Under the pieces are notes generated by a model, which had not been told where the DNA came from, did not search any database, and saw only the letters and a list, made by a program, of their open reading frames with translations. Position numbers and translations under genes: made by a program. A stretch of DNA of 64,000 nucleotides from Istiophorus platypterus (lineage: Eukaryota > Chordata > Actinopteri > Istiophoriformes > Istiophoridae), in NCBI GenBank assembly GCA_016859345.1, contig CM029112.1:9311089-9375088 (forward strand), in the 5' to 3' direction. Of the stretch, positions 45,901 to 58,545 are shown in pieces (the stretch's first letter is position 1; each line of letters starts with the position of its first letter).

Positions 45901-48900
45901 GCACAAACACATACGTGCCACTAAATCCAGCATTATTTAAAAAGCGATGATGACTTCTTATCAGTTAGAAAAACAGATGAATCATATCAGAAGGCAGTGG
46001 TACACAGGAAGTGCGACACTTATAAGTTTCAGGTGAATTGAGTCATTTTCCAGTCATACGTCTTCCATATCTGTGTTCACATCTGCTGGACTCAGCCACG
46101 TGGTCTCAGATTACTATTTTCAGCGAGTGCAGCAAGTTGGAGTCTGCATCAGTTTTTCCTGGCAAATTTCATTGTTACCAATTAGCAGCATGAACTGGGT
46201 CACAGGCAGTCACTAGTCTGTGGTCGGAGCATGTGATAAGGCTGCAGAACTGAGTGCATCTGACGACTTTGCAGCCAAAGTTGGTCTCTCGGGGGCAGCG
46301 CATCAACCGTGAACTTTTGACGCGCGGGAAGACGGGACTCGTCAGGGCCGCAGGGCCCAAAGCTCATCACGGGACTTTCAAATCAGATGACATGGTGAGT
46401 GTTAAAGTCTTTTTGTCTTTTGCTGACATCTTCGTCACACTTGCATTTTCCAGTCATGTGATGCAAGATTCTGCCACCATATTTTTCAACATGTGCTTCA
46501 TTTAATTCACAGCTGCAGCCTCTGATCTTATATATACATGAGAATTTATGGTGTGATGTGTCTTTTTTTTTTCTTTTCTCTTCAGGTTTTTGGAGTCGTT
46601 TTCAGCTGAGGTCAAGCCGAGGAGTCTTACAAAATCGGTGAAGTGTTTTTGGCAAGCACACGATCGAATTTGGGATTGATGTAACTCATCCTCTTGGACC
46701 TCAGGTCACATCCAAGCAACTCCGAAAGCAAATTGCTTTTAGGGGGTAGTATTGGAGCTCAGGTTTCGGTCAACAGCTGACCTCTGCAAAAAAAATTCTG
46801 GGGTCTAAATCTGTTGGTCTGATGAGATTTTTGTATTAAACACCTTCCCTCAGTTCAATTATTGTGTTTGTTTGCCCGAGTAACAAGAACATCTGAAATG
46901 CGGTCGGGGCCAGTGTTTAGTCTTGTGTGGTTAACCTCACTGAGACAGATCAGTGTCTTGAGTTCAATAGCTGCCTGTCTCTCCATTAGCCCGACAGCCT
47001 CGGCTTTTCAAAAAAACACCAGAGCGTCAGTTCTTTGCGATTCTTTTTTCTTTTTTTTTTTTTTACGACCATTTCTGCTGTTATTGAAGCAATCGCCTTG
47101 TCCTTTAGCAGCAGTCCAAATTACAGGGCTGAAAAGCTGTGACTTTCAGGTGGTTGGATCAGATACACACTCAGCGTAACTTCTGCTTCCTTTGAAATCT
47201 GTCAGTTGCTCATGCCTCATTTCCTACCAGCCTCCAGTGAACACAATGACCAGAGCGGTTTCGCTGTGCCAGACGTGTGTGGGTTATTAACTTGATAAAT
47301 ATCACAACAGTTACAATGCTGCCAGTGACTCACAGCTGCGGGTAGAACACTCAAACACATGTTTCATATAAACCGGTTCTATAAAAGAGATGTTTAGATA
47401 TACCAAACCAACCAAAACACGAGTCTCTAAGCCAATGCCTCCTCTGTTGTTTGAATCCAATCAGGACCTGGGCAAAACCCTACGAGCGTACAAGCATATG
47501 TTCGCGTGTTTGTGTTTACATTTTAATGTTAGGAATGTCTTTGAAATCAGTAATACACGAACAAAACCACAGGCTGGCAGTGCAAGAGGCAAAAAAGATT
47601 TTTCTGCACGAGAGAGGGGGGCCTCTGAGTGAGTAATGCCATGGCCCTCTCCCCCACATGGCAGGCCTGCCGCTGTGGTCACGGGTCGACATCAGCCTAA
47701 TAACAAAGTCGCTGCTCTGCTCCAATCAGAGGAATTCAGACATCCGCCCGGCCGGCCGCCCTCCTCTCTATTTCTCTATTTTAAGAGGCAGACCGAGGGG
47801 GGTTGGAATTACACTCCAATATACTTAATCATTTCCATCAGTGATGTGGGATACGGATACAGAGGGGCCTGAACTCTTCTGCTGCTCGAGGGCTGTTTCC
47901 ATGAGGCACGTTCGCTATCCACATTAATGCTCTCAAACGGTTTAGCGGCCCTCACCACACAACTGCCGCTTGTAGGGAAAAGCCTTTGAAACCGTCGACC
48001 ATTTGCGTCACTCGCGCTCTGACCCGGCAAGAGCGGTGCAGCGTGTGCAGACTAATTCTGGTGCCCGAGAGAGAGACAGAGAAGGAGAGAGGAAATTCGG
48101 GATGAGTTGAGGGAGGAAGAAAGGACAGTGGATGCGGTCGCAGCGGTCAGCCAGCAACTGTCATCCAGAATGAGTGACTCAACACGAGGAAGTGGCTTTT
48201 GACACACAGTCTAGAGTAAAGGAAGTGTGCAAACTGTACCCGACTGATTAACTGTTTATCAACTTTTTCCCTATTTTTCTGCACGTTGAACTGCATGTGC
48301 ATGGTGTCAAAGTGGCAGCACCGTCATTGATGTCTTCTTTTCCCCAGTTGCTTTTTCCTTAATGTTTGAGACCGACAGACAAAAAGATAAAATTGCAGGA
48401 TGTGGGATTCCCCCCATGAAATGCTCATCCTTCTTCCCTCTTGCCCTCTCATCTGTGTGGTTAAATGAGGGCGGGTGGGGGGGGCGAGAGGAAGGAAAAC
48501 GCGAGCTTGCACACTCTTGTGGAAGATGTGAAAGGCTTTGGCGGGAGGACGGCTGTGATTTTGGGGCCCCACTGACACACATGGCCACCATCCGCTGTCC
48601 ATGGGTGGCAACGCTGGAGCGCTGCTCGCTGGAAAGCCCCGGCCTTCTGCTGCTTGACACAAGGAGCACTCCGACCGCGATGGATGTTTCTCCTCTCCAC
48701 CTCAGAGCTGCCGCTGCCCCGCGGGGCCCTGACAGGATTATCCTACCAGACCAAAGAAAAAAAAACAACTGGAGGTGACGCAACAACAAAAGCCTCAGGC
48801 ACTTGGGGTGTAACTTTAGAGGAAACAGTACAGTTTACACTGATTTTTCTTATTCTTCATGTTACTGATGCTGGTCCCGGTCAAAACAAGAGATGCATGA

Positions 48901-49300
48901 CATAAATTTTGTATATTACAGGTTGTCCCGTTACCACAAATTAAACACCATTGTTTGGTTTTACCTACGAGTCAACTGAGTCATTGGTGTCTCACAGGTG
49001 CAGTCGCATGCTGTGGCGTCCATCCAAGGGAATCGGAGGTTTGTGTCTTATTACCAGCCGTCCTATCCACGCAGATGCCGACACCCTCCGTGGTAGTTGT
49101 GGTGCAAAGGCAAGTGTCTGCATGTGCATGGAACAATAGCAAGTGTTTGCTAGGATGGCAAGAAATCCATGAAGATAAACATAATGCGGCAGCACTGAAA
49201 ACACAGGTTTTGTCTAGCTTGCCTAAAGTGTTTTGTTCTACTGTGTGGTCCTTTTCCCCTATTTTTATTTTCTCTTTCAGTCATAAATCACCTTCAGTAT
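43000..49300. other. Gene-free region, part 2
   Basis: No supportable exon. Patches of higher GC alternate with AT-rich DNA. Non-repetitive patches that look like possible conserved non-coding elements lie at ~43320-43470, 44890-45180, 47220-47340 and 47640-47870. A second G-rich cluster lies at 45479-45508. Overlapping frames on both strands at 43944-44592 and 48307-48789 have no domain or splice support. Confidence 0.45.
45479..45508 (+). other. G-quadruplex-type cluster
   Basis: Runs of six, three, six and six G residues separated by one to three bases. A second long G tract is nearby at 45197-45208. Confidence 0.65.
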
Positions 49301-51154
49301 CTTGAGGAAACTGTCCAGGTTGCCAACTGACGTCCTGGAAGCAGTTTGAGTTCACCATGGGTTCACTGTGCTCATGAATGTGGATGCATAAAAACAGCAC
49401 TTAGACCAGAAAATGTGGGGTATTAAATGATACTATTGTATCAGTAGAAGGAAAATGACTGATTCTTACAGTCCAAGGTAAGATTTACTGTTCCAAGAAA
49501 GGAGGGAGAAATTTTTTATTACTAAATCGAGAGAGATCCCAGTTATAGCAGGACTTTTCTTCACTTTTTATCTTTGGTGTAACGTGGCTTTGACGTACTT
49601 GTCTGTTGAAGTCAACTCCACCCATATTTTTCTGGTATAAACACCCTAATATAATGCAGTTCTATAACCATGAAGTCAAAATCCACAACAACTAAATGAT
49701 GTAAAATAAGATTTATACATTAAATGGGTATTGGAGTGTTTTGTATTAGGTACCTATTAAACTCGTAAATTTTTAAGGACACAAAATTACCATTGAAAAA
49801 ACAAAACCATATAACAATTTTCCATCAATAAAATAAATGAATGCATTTAGTGTTTTATATCTTGTTCTTGTTTTAATGCCATTGGGAAAGTTAAAGAAAA
49901 ACATTTTCAGTTATAACAAAGTTGCTTGGCGCGTCTTCACCACAGTCCGGTTATTTGATTCCAGGAGAACTAGCACCCCAAAGGTTAATTTTGTATTTGC
50001 TGGTGGGCACGTGGAAAGTCAATGTGGAGTAAAAAAATATCTTTTATGAAAATATACATCCACATGTTTGTGTTGAGAAGGAATATAACAATCAAATAGG
50101 ACCTCAAATTGCTGTGATGTGGGAAGTATTGTAAGTTTTGTAACAATACCCACTTCTCTGTAAGCAATAGTGTTGAGTAACATCGACTTTAAAGTAAATT
50201 GCAGCGAACACGTCGGGAGCTTGGAGGATGGATGAGGGGTTGAGCTGACCCGACGGGGCTGTGGGAGCACGTCACACATAGAGGACCTGCCTGGTCCAGG
50301 CTGTGGGGTCTGAGTTTTGGGACGGTCAAATACAAATTTTTGCTTTTCCTTCTTCCTCATCAGAATCATTGAACTGCTCGCTCTTGAACCCTATTGCCGC
50401 AACATTTGAGCACCACTTAATATAGTGAACCATCTGTAGCCAGTCATTCCATCCGAGTGACAGTGTTTAAATAGCCAGCAGCGTTTCAGTTGAATTGGTG
50501 AGTCATTAACAAGGAGTCTGAGTATCGCCTGAAGAGCAGTAGCCATATTATGTCTGCTCAACTCTGCTGTTTACAGTCTGCCACGGCCTTTGACCCCTTC
50601 TCCCTCGTTGCCGACTCCCTTCAATCAAATCCTGTATTTATTAAACAGCCCCACCACCTGTCTGTGCGAGAGAAATATGTGTTCGGTGAAGGGCCCAGAG
50701 ACTGCTACTGCCAGATTCTGCCGCTGTGTCGGAGGAGACAGGGGAGGGAGAGGCAGCGAAAGGTTAACCTCTGGACTGCCGCGGTTATGGGCCTTCTTTA
50801 CTGGACCGTGCAGCCTGCTGGTTCCCCCATTAGCCTGCCTATATTTCCTTCCAACCCTCCCCCCCGCCACCATTCCGTGTGGATGTGCCAGTGGGTTTTA
50901 GCCTGAAATACTGAAATAGCCTGTGTCTTGTTTTGTCAGGCATTCGGTGAGAATTCCCCCTCCAACCCACAGCTGGCTCAGGAATGTCCTGCGACTCCCC
51001 TCTCAAGTCTCCACTCACTTCATCACCTCCCTAACCCCCACATTCTCTTGTTTTTTTTTTTTTTTTCCCCCTCCTCGCCCTCACTTTCACTCCTTTTCTC
51101 CGCCGCTCCCTACATCTCTTCACGTTTTATCTCCTTCCCCTTATCGTGTCCCTT

Positions 51155-51185
<31 letters not shown>

Positions 51186-54100
51186 GCTCGTCTTTTCAGG
51201 GATGGCAGTTAGGGAAGGGGCTAGCAGGGGGAGAGGAGTCAGTGGGTGCCAAAGCTCACAAACTGCTCGCTTGCAAACACAAAGAGTTGCTGTGGAGATA
51301 GGATCACATATGGCTAAATTGGATTTGCTCACTTTGTCTCCCCCGCTCGCTTTTATTATTTCTCTCTGTCCCTGCCTCTTGCACGTCTTACTGTTGCTTT
51401 TTCCCCTCTGCCCACTGTGAATCTCATTTTTTCCCTCATACTGCATTTAAAACTCTCAGTTGTCTACTATCAGGAAGGATTTAGGTGGGTTACTAAAACC
51501 TGCTGTGTGTTACAATAGCTTAACACACATATTGATAAAGTACTTTATCAAGCAGAAACAAAAATGACACCTAATTCTGGATTTGAAGGCAACAATAAAA
51601 AAATGATTTATATGTGAGGGTGAAAAAGATTTTCTCAATGCACAATTTGCTGGAAGTTGAATGTATCAAGATGTATAGTGACACAGTTTGCTGTTAATCC
51701 TCCTTGTCTTATTAGATATAATGCCTGCCTGAAAAAGTGGATAAAAAAGATGAATGTTTACTTTAAAAGTTATTACAAGAAACTAAAGGGATGCATAGAT
51801 TAGTATAGACACATGGAAGGAACTCTCCTCTAAAACAATCCTGCTGAACGCTTTGAAAGGAGGCGAGGCCGTGGAGGAAATTAATGTGCATCAGAGAGAA
51901 ATTTATGGGTCTTTAGCTGCCGGATTCAGCTCACCAGTGACATGTTTGTCTTTTAGTGCTGGGTGGGTACCGTTGGTCTCTAGAGCTTGAACAGCTGTCT
52001 GCTGCAGCTGAAAACAATAACACTGTGAGAGCGGGGGAGACTGAATCAAAACCTTAAAGTTGCAGAACAGAAAACAAAGAAATGCTCAGTTTAAGGACTC
52101 CTTGAAGCTCCGGGAAACTGCCGAGTCTGGCCATAATTATTTGAAGATTCATCACCGGAAGTGAACACTTTTCACTTACCGGCAGTCCTGTAATCCGCTG
52201 TTAATATACACATATTGATTATAGCTGCTTTAAGGACAAGTGAGTGTTAAAACAGTAGTAAAAATGTTGTGCAAATGTGCGTTTTGAGGCAACAAAGAAA
52301 CCACTTATTTCTGAAGGTGTAGACGTTCTCCCCCTAAAAATCTGCCCCCAAGCACAATTTGTCATCAACCATTCATCCACTGGAATGTATGAGGAGATGT
52401 GTGGCAGCACAGTTTGCTCCGTAGAGAACTGTTTTGTGTGTCCAAATAAAAAAAACCCCGGAGTCTTTCGGGAAGCGCTCGCTCCCTGCCAAGCTACCTG
52501 AATTCAGCTCCGCCGACATCGGCAGCTCGGTGAGCTTCGCTGTTATTAACTACGACTAAAACCTTTGGCCCCTGTCTGTTTCGAATGATTTACAGCACGG
52601 GACCACGGTCTCCTTTCGTTTTCCACCCTTCACACCGGGGAACAAAGGGAGCGTTGTTTGGGACACGGAGACCGTAGTCGAGGCAGGTTTATGGATGGGG
52701 TTAGGTCAATGTTAAGGTGGTTCAGTGAATGTGTTCTTTTCTTCTGACCATATACAGCGTCTGGGTAAGGTTAGTCAGTAGTGAGTTCCAGACCTGGCTT
52801 TTGATGTGGAGAGATGATTATCCGACCTATCTCCGCCTCTGGAGGAAGCTTGATTTTTATTTTTTTTTTTTTCCACCTCATGTTACACCCCCATAAAAAA
52901 AAGTTTTTATCATGCTGCAGCATCTACCAGAATCCACAGCTACACCCACTGTTTCAAATCTCCTCTCACTCCCCCTCTGCTCTACCCTGTTCTGCACGCC
53001 TCAAAAACATGAGTCATTTTTTTTTATGAAGAGAAATTTTTCAGAATGATTAACATGAATTCTTACACAGAAAATCACTGAGTACAATTTTGAATGGATG
53101 CCGCCAGTGAAGCCCACTTGTGCGCTCCTGTGGACTCTAGGTATTCCAATCCTCCATCACTGTGCCATGAATTCGTGGTTCGGCTCCGCGTCTCCTAAAC
53201 AAAACAGCTGAGTAGTACAGCATGAATAATACGGAGTCTAATGCCTCATGAAATATACATTGAGTGCTATGTTTTGAGAGCGATCTGCAGAGCTTTGTAG
53301 CACATCACCCTCCATGATTCATATGTTCCCTGCATGTGTGTGTGAGAGAGAGAGAAAAAGCGAGCAGTAGCAGTGTGGAAGTGGAAGCACTTGTTGATGC
53401 TGAGGCTAAAGTGAAACAGATGTCGTCGATGGGACGTGCTGCGTTGCTCCGCGCTGAGGTAATTCTTGGGCTCTGTTGTGGCGATGGTGTCTAACTTCCA
53501 CACTCTTACTGGTGTAAACTTTGAAGGCAAACAAGGAAGTGCTTTATGCAGGTGCGAAAGTAATTGCCCTTCCTGTCGGTGTGCCGAGTGACCTCTGGCA
53601 TCACCCCACACAGTGAAGGGAAGATGATGCGAGGTACGAAGCCCCCGATCTCCCCTGTGTAGTCTTTTGGCAGAGTCATTGGCACATTTGAGGTGGAGCA
53701 CAAAAAGCAGGTTTGCGCTGCATATCTTGAGGAATCATTTATGGTAAGAGTGAATAAGGTTCTCCCAGTCAGATCCTTCACTGGAAACTCGTGTTTTAAA
53801 CCTGCTAATCAGAGATACCACGCAGCATCACCTGTTTACTACATGTGAAGGGAATATAAATAGCTTATTTATAAATAGCTTATTTATAAATCACATGTTT
53901 GAGATGCCAAAGAATGCTGTGTCACTCGTGTGGAAAAGAACTGGAACTGTATAATGAGGACAGATTGCAGTGTGATACTATGATATCTTGGGGGGGGCTG
54001 GTTTATTTATGGTAGAGAAATTCTTTCTTTGTTTTCTTTCTTTCTTGACATTGACTTGGTGGATAACTTTGAAGGCCAGACCGGCCGCCAATCCCCGTCT

Positions 54101-54544
54101 CTCCGCTTACCGGACAGACAAGGTTTTGTATGCCCTTGTGCCCAAATGGCTCCCAGACACAGATAGGAGCTGGTTTACGTGGCAGCAAGGGCTTTATTCC
54201 CCCGTACTCCCCAGAAGGGAAACGATATACACAAGGCCTTGAGTCCAGAGCGAGACATCCACCAGGGTTTGAGACGTTCTGACTTGCCCAATGGATACCT
54301 ATCGGTGTATGTAAAAACACACACAACACGGACTGGAATGTCAAGATAACAAACATTATGTTTGGCTTGCAATTCAAGGATCCTGCTTCTCTTTATGCAA
54401 ATACTCTTGGGGCTGAGTTTTGCATATTCAACGTTTCCTAATATGTGTGTGTGTGCAGAGATTTTAGGATAGAGGTCAGAAGTGGGACACTGTGGTGGTT
54501 ACTGCCCCTGAGTTTCATAACCAAACACACACAGTTTGTTGTTC

Positions 54545-54575
<31 letters not shown>

Positions 54576-55000
54576 TGATAAAGGAAGCTGTTGATCTCAT
54601 CCAAAAATAAGTGAAGAAAAATGTGAAAACAAGATGTTATTAGGTGAAAATGAAAATCGGAACTGCTGGTAGGCTTTATGAACCATACTCAAGAAGGGAA
54701 ATTCGCTTGAAATGCACCTGCAAATGACTCACATACAAAAGAGTAAAGAGTTTGGGGTTTTTTTGGCCTGTGTAAGAGACAGCAAGTACAAGCCTCCCAG
54801 TAGTCGTTAATATTCTCTTTTGACCCACTTAGAAAAAAACTGCAGCGCCCTTTCCCTATCATCCCGAAATGTACTGAACTGGAACAACTCATTTGACAAA
54901 TATCTGACTATTAAAAGAGGCAAAGCTCTAAGATTTACAATCGTTATTTATGGTCATGTCTTCTCATCTAAACCTTGATATGTACGATAAACAACCTTCT
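49300..55000. other. Gene-free region, part 3
   Basis: No supportable exon. It holds a GC-rich patch at 50490-50880 with open frames on both strands, a T-run at ~51047-51067, a (TGTC)n repeat at ~51155-51185, a possible non-coding element at 51830-51960, a duplicated ttataaatagctta unit at ~53858-53890, and an A-run of about 26 bases at 54547-54572. Confidence 0.45.
51153..51186 (+). repeat. (TGTC)n microsatellite
   Basis: About eight tetranucleotide units. It produces the Cys/Leu/Ser/Val-rich and Gln/Thr/Asp/Arg-rich stretches of overlapping open frames. Confidence 0.95.
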
Positions 55001-55532
55001 CCCTTTTCTGACCTTCCCCTGCTCCCCCCCCCCCAATAATTTTTAGTACATGAACATTTTTTCTTTCCAATGTTCCAATTTTCTTTCCGATGCCCGCCGG
55101 CTGGAACCGCCGCGGTCGCCACTAGTCTTACGAAAACGACATGCTACAGATTCGGCCACTGTGTATACAGGTGAGTGGAACACGCGCACCTCAGTACCGG
55201 GGAACCAGAGCGACGGGGAAACCGGAACTTCCTCATGTCTTCTTTTGCAACACGCAAAGGCCGGGCTCTCGGGTTGCGAACGTGTCAAGGTCATGTTTTA
55301 AAAATCCCACAGTGGCCTAAAACATTCAAAAATTTGGTTTAGGATGAACTTTAGCGGGGGAAAAAAAATTGGTGATGTCTGATTGAAACAGACAACAAAC
55401 TCCACATTTGGTTTCACTCAGCCATTCCTTCATCTCTACATGTCTTCTTCTCCTTTTACCCGTCGCGGACCCCACCCCTCTCTCAGGTGACACGTACCAC
55501 CCAGTCCGCGCCGCACTCAGCGCACATGGATA

Positions 55533-55580
55533 CCACAATTGTTTAGAGCCACGATTGGTTAGAACCACAATTGTTTAGAG
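55533..55580 (+). repeat. Three contiguous 16-bp repeats
   Basis: Copies at 55533-55548, 55549-55564 and 55565-55580. The first and third are identical (ccacaattgtttagag). The middle copy (ccacgattggttagaa) differs at three positions. Each outer copy contains the palindrome ACAATTGT, which resembles two facing SOX half-sites and also contains a CAATTG E-box-like core. This is not a standard microsatellite. Confidence 0.85.
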
Positions 55581-55879
55581 TTAGAGGAAGATATCGAGAG
55601 GCCGCTGAGACTGGCAGGTCTCTAACCAAACCGTTAGTGGTAAAAGATCTAAACAGGCACACATGCTTCCCAAAGTGTGTGAATTTCTATATAAGTTTTA
55701 TTTTTATTTATTTTTTTTAAATCAGGGGAGACAGTGAACCCCAGGACTTTGGACAGAAAAAGAACCTCTGTCATTCTCTAGTTACAAAACAACATCTTCT
55801 CTTTTCAGATCTTTCACATGTCCAGTTCCCCACGAACAACGTGCAGGTCCATTCTTACGTACACACAGGAGTTGCAAAG

Positions 55880-57330
55880 GGGGCCCCTGCTGTCCTGGTC
55901 CATTGTCGGGGGAGCCGCAGGCATGCTTGGACACATCAGCCGAGGATAAGATTGCTTTTGTTGGGCCGGTCCCAGGTCCGCGCTGCTCCTCGTGACTTCA
56001 AAGGGCCATGTCAGTGTGTGTTAGTGGAGATGAGAAGCGGTGCGAGCGCGGGGGCCGGGGTGCACCCTCAGGACGACACCGTGTTGTCTTAGCGGCCGAG
56101 GGAGTCACGCAGCCCTGTCAAAACACCCGCGCACGGGAGCCGGGACATGCAGGCGATGATTTGGCGGCAGAAAAGGACAGACGGGCGGCCGAAAGAGGAC
56201 GGGGTCGGGGTTAGGGGCGGCTGTGTGCGTATAGGCCGACGGCGCAGATGCTGCACGGTGATCCAGAAAGCAACTGTGAAAACGGAGGCGGCGGTGCTCC
56301 GATGTGTGACGGGGACAGTTTTGTCCCCTGTCCGGGCCAGCGGACTGAATGCACGCCTCAACCTTCAGCTATTTGATAAGAGCTACAATAGGACAGAGGT
56401 CAGGCAGATTGGGAGAGGATGGTGGGGGTCAGGAGTCACCACACAGGAGGCAAAACATCCTCCCCAATACTCCCAAAAACCACATCCCCTGGTGTCATTG
56501 CAGCCAGACCTGAACATCCTCTCCCCAGTCCAAACACTCTCTTCCCTACACACCTAGTCTGCAACCAATAACATGGCACGGAAAAATTCAGCTGTAAAAA
56601 CAATTAGATTGTGATGTCTGACTGCAATGTCTGTTATCTTTTAGGGTATTTACACACTGTATACATGAAAAACAGGGAAAAGATGTAGGAAGAGATATTC
56701 TCATGATATTTTCATGTTGTTGTTGTTGTTGCTGTGTTTTGAAAACCACTCAACTCTTTACCTAAACCACTTTGGTGCTTTTCATGTTGTAACTCCAGAC
56801 GAAAGATTACACGATGAAGCAAATACTACGAGCCCTTTGCTTCAAAAACAAATCAAATGTGCTCAAAAATACATGGCAGCAAATTTCAAAAACAGCCGTC
56901 TTTCTTGTGTTACTTTGAAAGTTGGCATTTTGGTATGAGGTTTTCAGCCCGCAGTGACGCAACAAAGACTATGACACAGATGGGGTTTTTTCGGTCGTTG
57001 TCTTCTGCATATTTGTGCGCAGACGGCCGGTATTGCCGGTCAGGTGGAGGCCGCGCCCGGCGCGCGCTCGGTGTCTGAGGCGGCGACGCCTCGTGCGCCG
57101 GAGAAAGAGGGGTTTAGTCGACAGGTGTGACTCCTGACCCCCCCCCCCCCCCGCCTCCCGTCTCTCTCTGTCGACACATGCGGGCCCGATGTCTCGGCCC
57201 GGGCGTGGAGAAACACGTCGCTCCGCCACAGGCTTTGTCTGCTCACCTGCTCTCATGGATACAATATCAACTCCGCCGAACAGCGGCAGCTCGCGCTCGT
57301 GACCGCTCTCGACTGTCGTGCCCCTTTGAG
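55880..57330. promoter_or_regulatory. CpG-rich patches without an identified gene
   Basis: Two CpG-dense blocks (~55900-56360 and ~56990-57330), separated by ordinary DNA, hold many CG dinucleotides and GCGCGC/GGCCGC strings. Open frames run through both strands but show no domain, and I could not join them to a splice-linked exon. They could be promoter islands of an unseen transcript or an untranslated first exon. A C-run of about 15 lies at 57138-57152. Confidence 0.4.
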
Positions 57331-57449
57331 CTTTCTGAAGTCTTTTTCTTTGACAAGTCTAAAGCTAAAGGAAATGGGATGGTTGAACATAGAGCGTGTA
57401 TTTGCAGTCAGCTGGTCGAGTGACACGCATCGGAGGACAAGAGCGTCCC

Positions 57450-58510
57450 AGTCAGGTTCATGACGTTTTTGTGTCCCCTGGAGATACTTCCATCGACCTC
57501 TGTGCTACTTGCAGCACATTTCTGTATTTGGTTGTGTTTGTATTTGCAGCAAATGTGTTGTCAAATTGATGAAGATGTTTTCTCGATTTTCTCATGTTTA
57601 GTCTTTTTGTGTATGTTTTCCTGAGCTGAAGTGCATTGACCTCCCTTGGCCACCGTACAATACTCTGTTTTCTTCCCGGGGAAGCTGATATGACAGTTAT
57701 GTAGCCCGCTGCCCTGCCATGAATGATGAAGAGGAGACTGATCGTAAACTACTTGTTGATTGTCAGAAGGAATTTGTTCACTGGAGATGATGTCAAAGCC
57801 CAAACATCTGCTGGCAACTTACCAGTGAGTTTCCTTAATTTATTTTCTGGACAGCGAGGTTAATCTTTACACAATGATAACATTCCTGGCAAACCTCCTG
57901 GAAGACGCACACACAGACACACGCGCGCACACTTTTAATTCGACCGGCAGATGATTCCAGATGTTTCCTCAGCGGATGAAAGGCAGGGAAGCTCCTTGCA
58001 GGGCTGCATCAGACTCAACTAAGAGCTGGAAGCCGACCAGCTGGAACAGCGCAGGCCTTCATACTGTTTCCTCCTCACCGGCCTCTCCTAGCTGCAGGCC
58101 TATAATAGTGATTTATCTCCCCAGGATGTGTCAGGCGCGTGGGGAGAACGAGGGGGCTGACATCCCTGTCATTAAATTCAAAGCCCCATGATAAGAAACA
58201 GTCAAGGAAAAGAATGAAATAAATAAATAAAAACAAAAAGAGAAACCAAATCTTGGAGGATATAGATTTCCTCTTTTCTGCGTATTTGTTTATGTATCGT
58301 TTGACTGGCCTCCTTTCTGGCAATATCGTCCATATGGAAAAAAATATTTCTCATTCAGGGTTTCATATTAGCAGCAAAGAATTATTAAACTTCTCCAGTG
58401 GACGTGTCTTTCGTCACGGATCACTGATCCAACTCATGGAAATATCGGGACGTTATTAAACCTGTCAGTCCGGCTCTGTGGAGCTTGTTGTCTGGACCTT
58501 GACTTACACT

Positions 58511-58545
<35 letters not shown>

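Noticed and set aside
48307..48789. 160-codon minus and 138-codon plus frames across the same DNA
   Set aside because: Opposite-strand frames with biased Ser/Arg/Pro composition, as expected from GC-rich non-coding DNA; no family match.
53267..53781. Minus-strand frames of 144 and 91 codons
   Set aside because: They overlap in different frames, have no recognised domain, and the flanks lack a clear exon structure.
56147..56557. 136-codon frame in the CpG-rich patch
   Set aside because: No domain; it begins and ends without promoter or splice support. The CpG patch itself is the more interesting signal.
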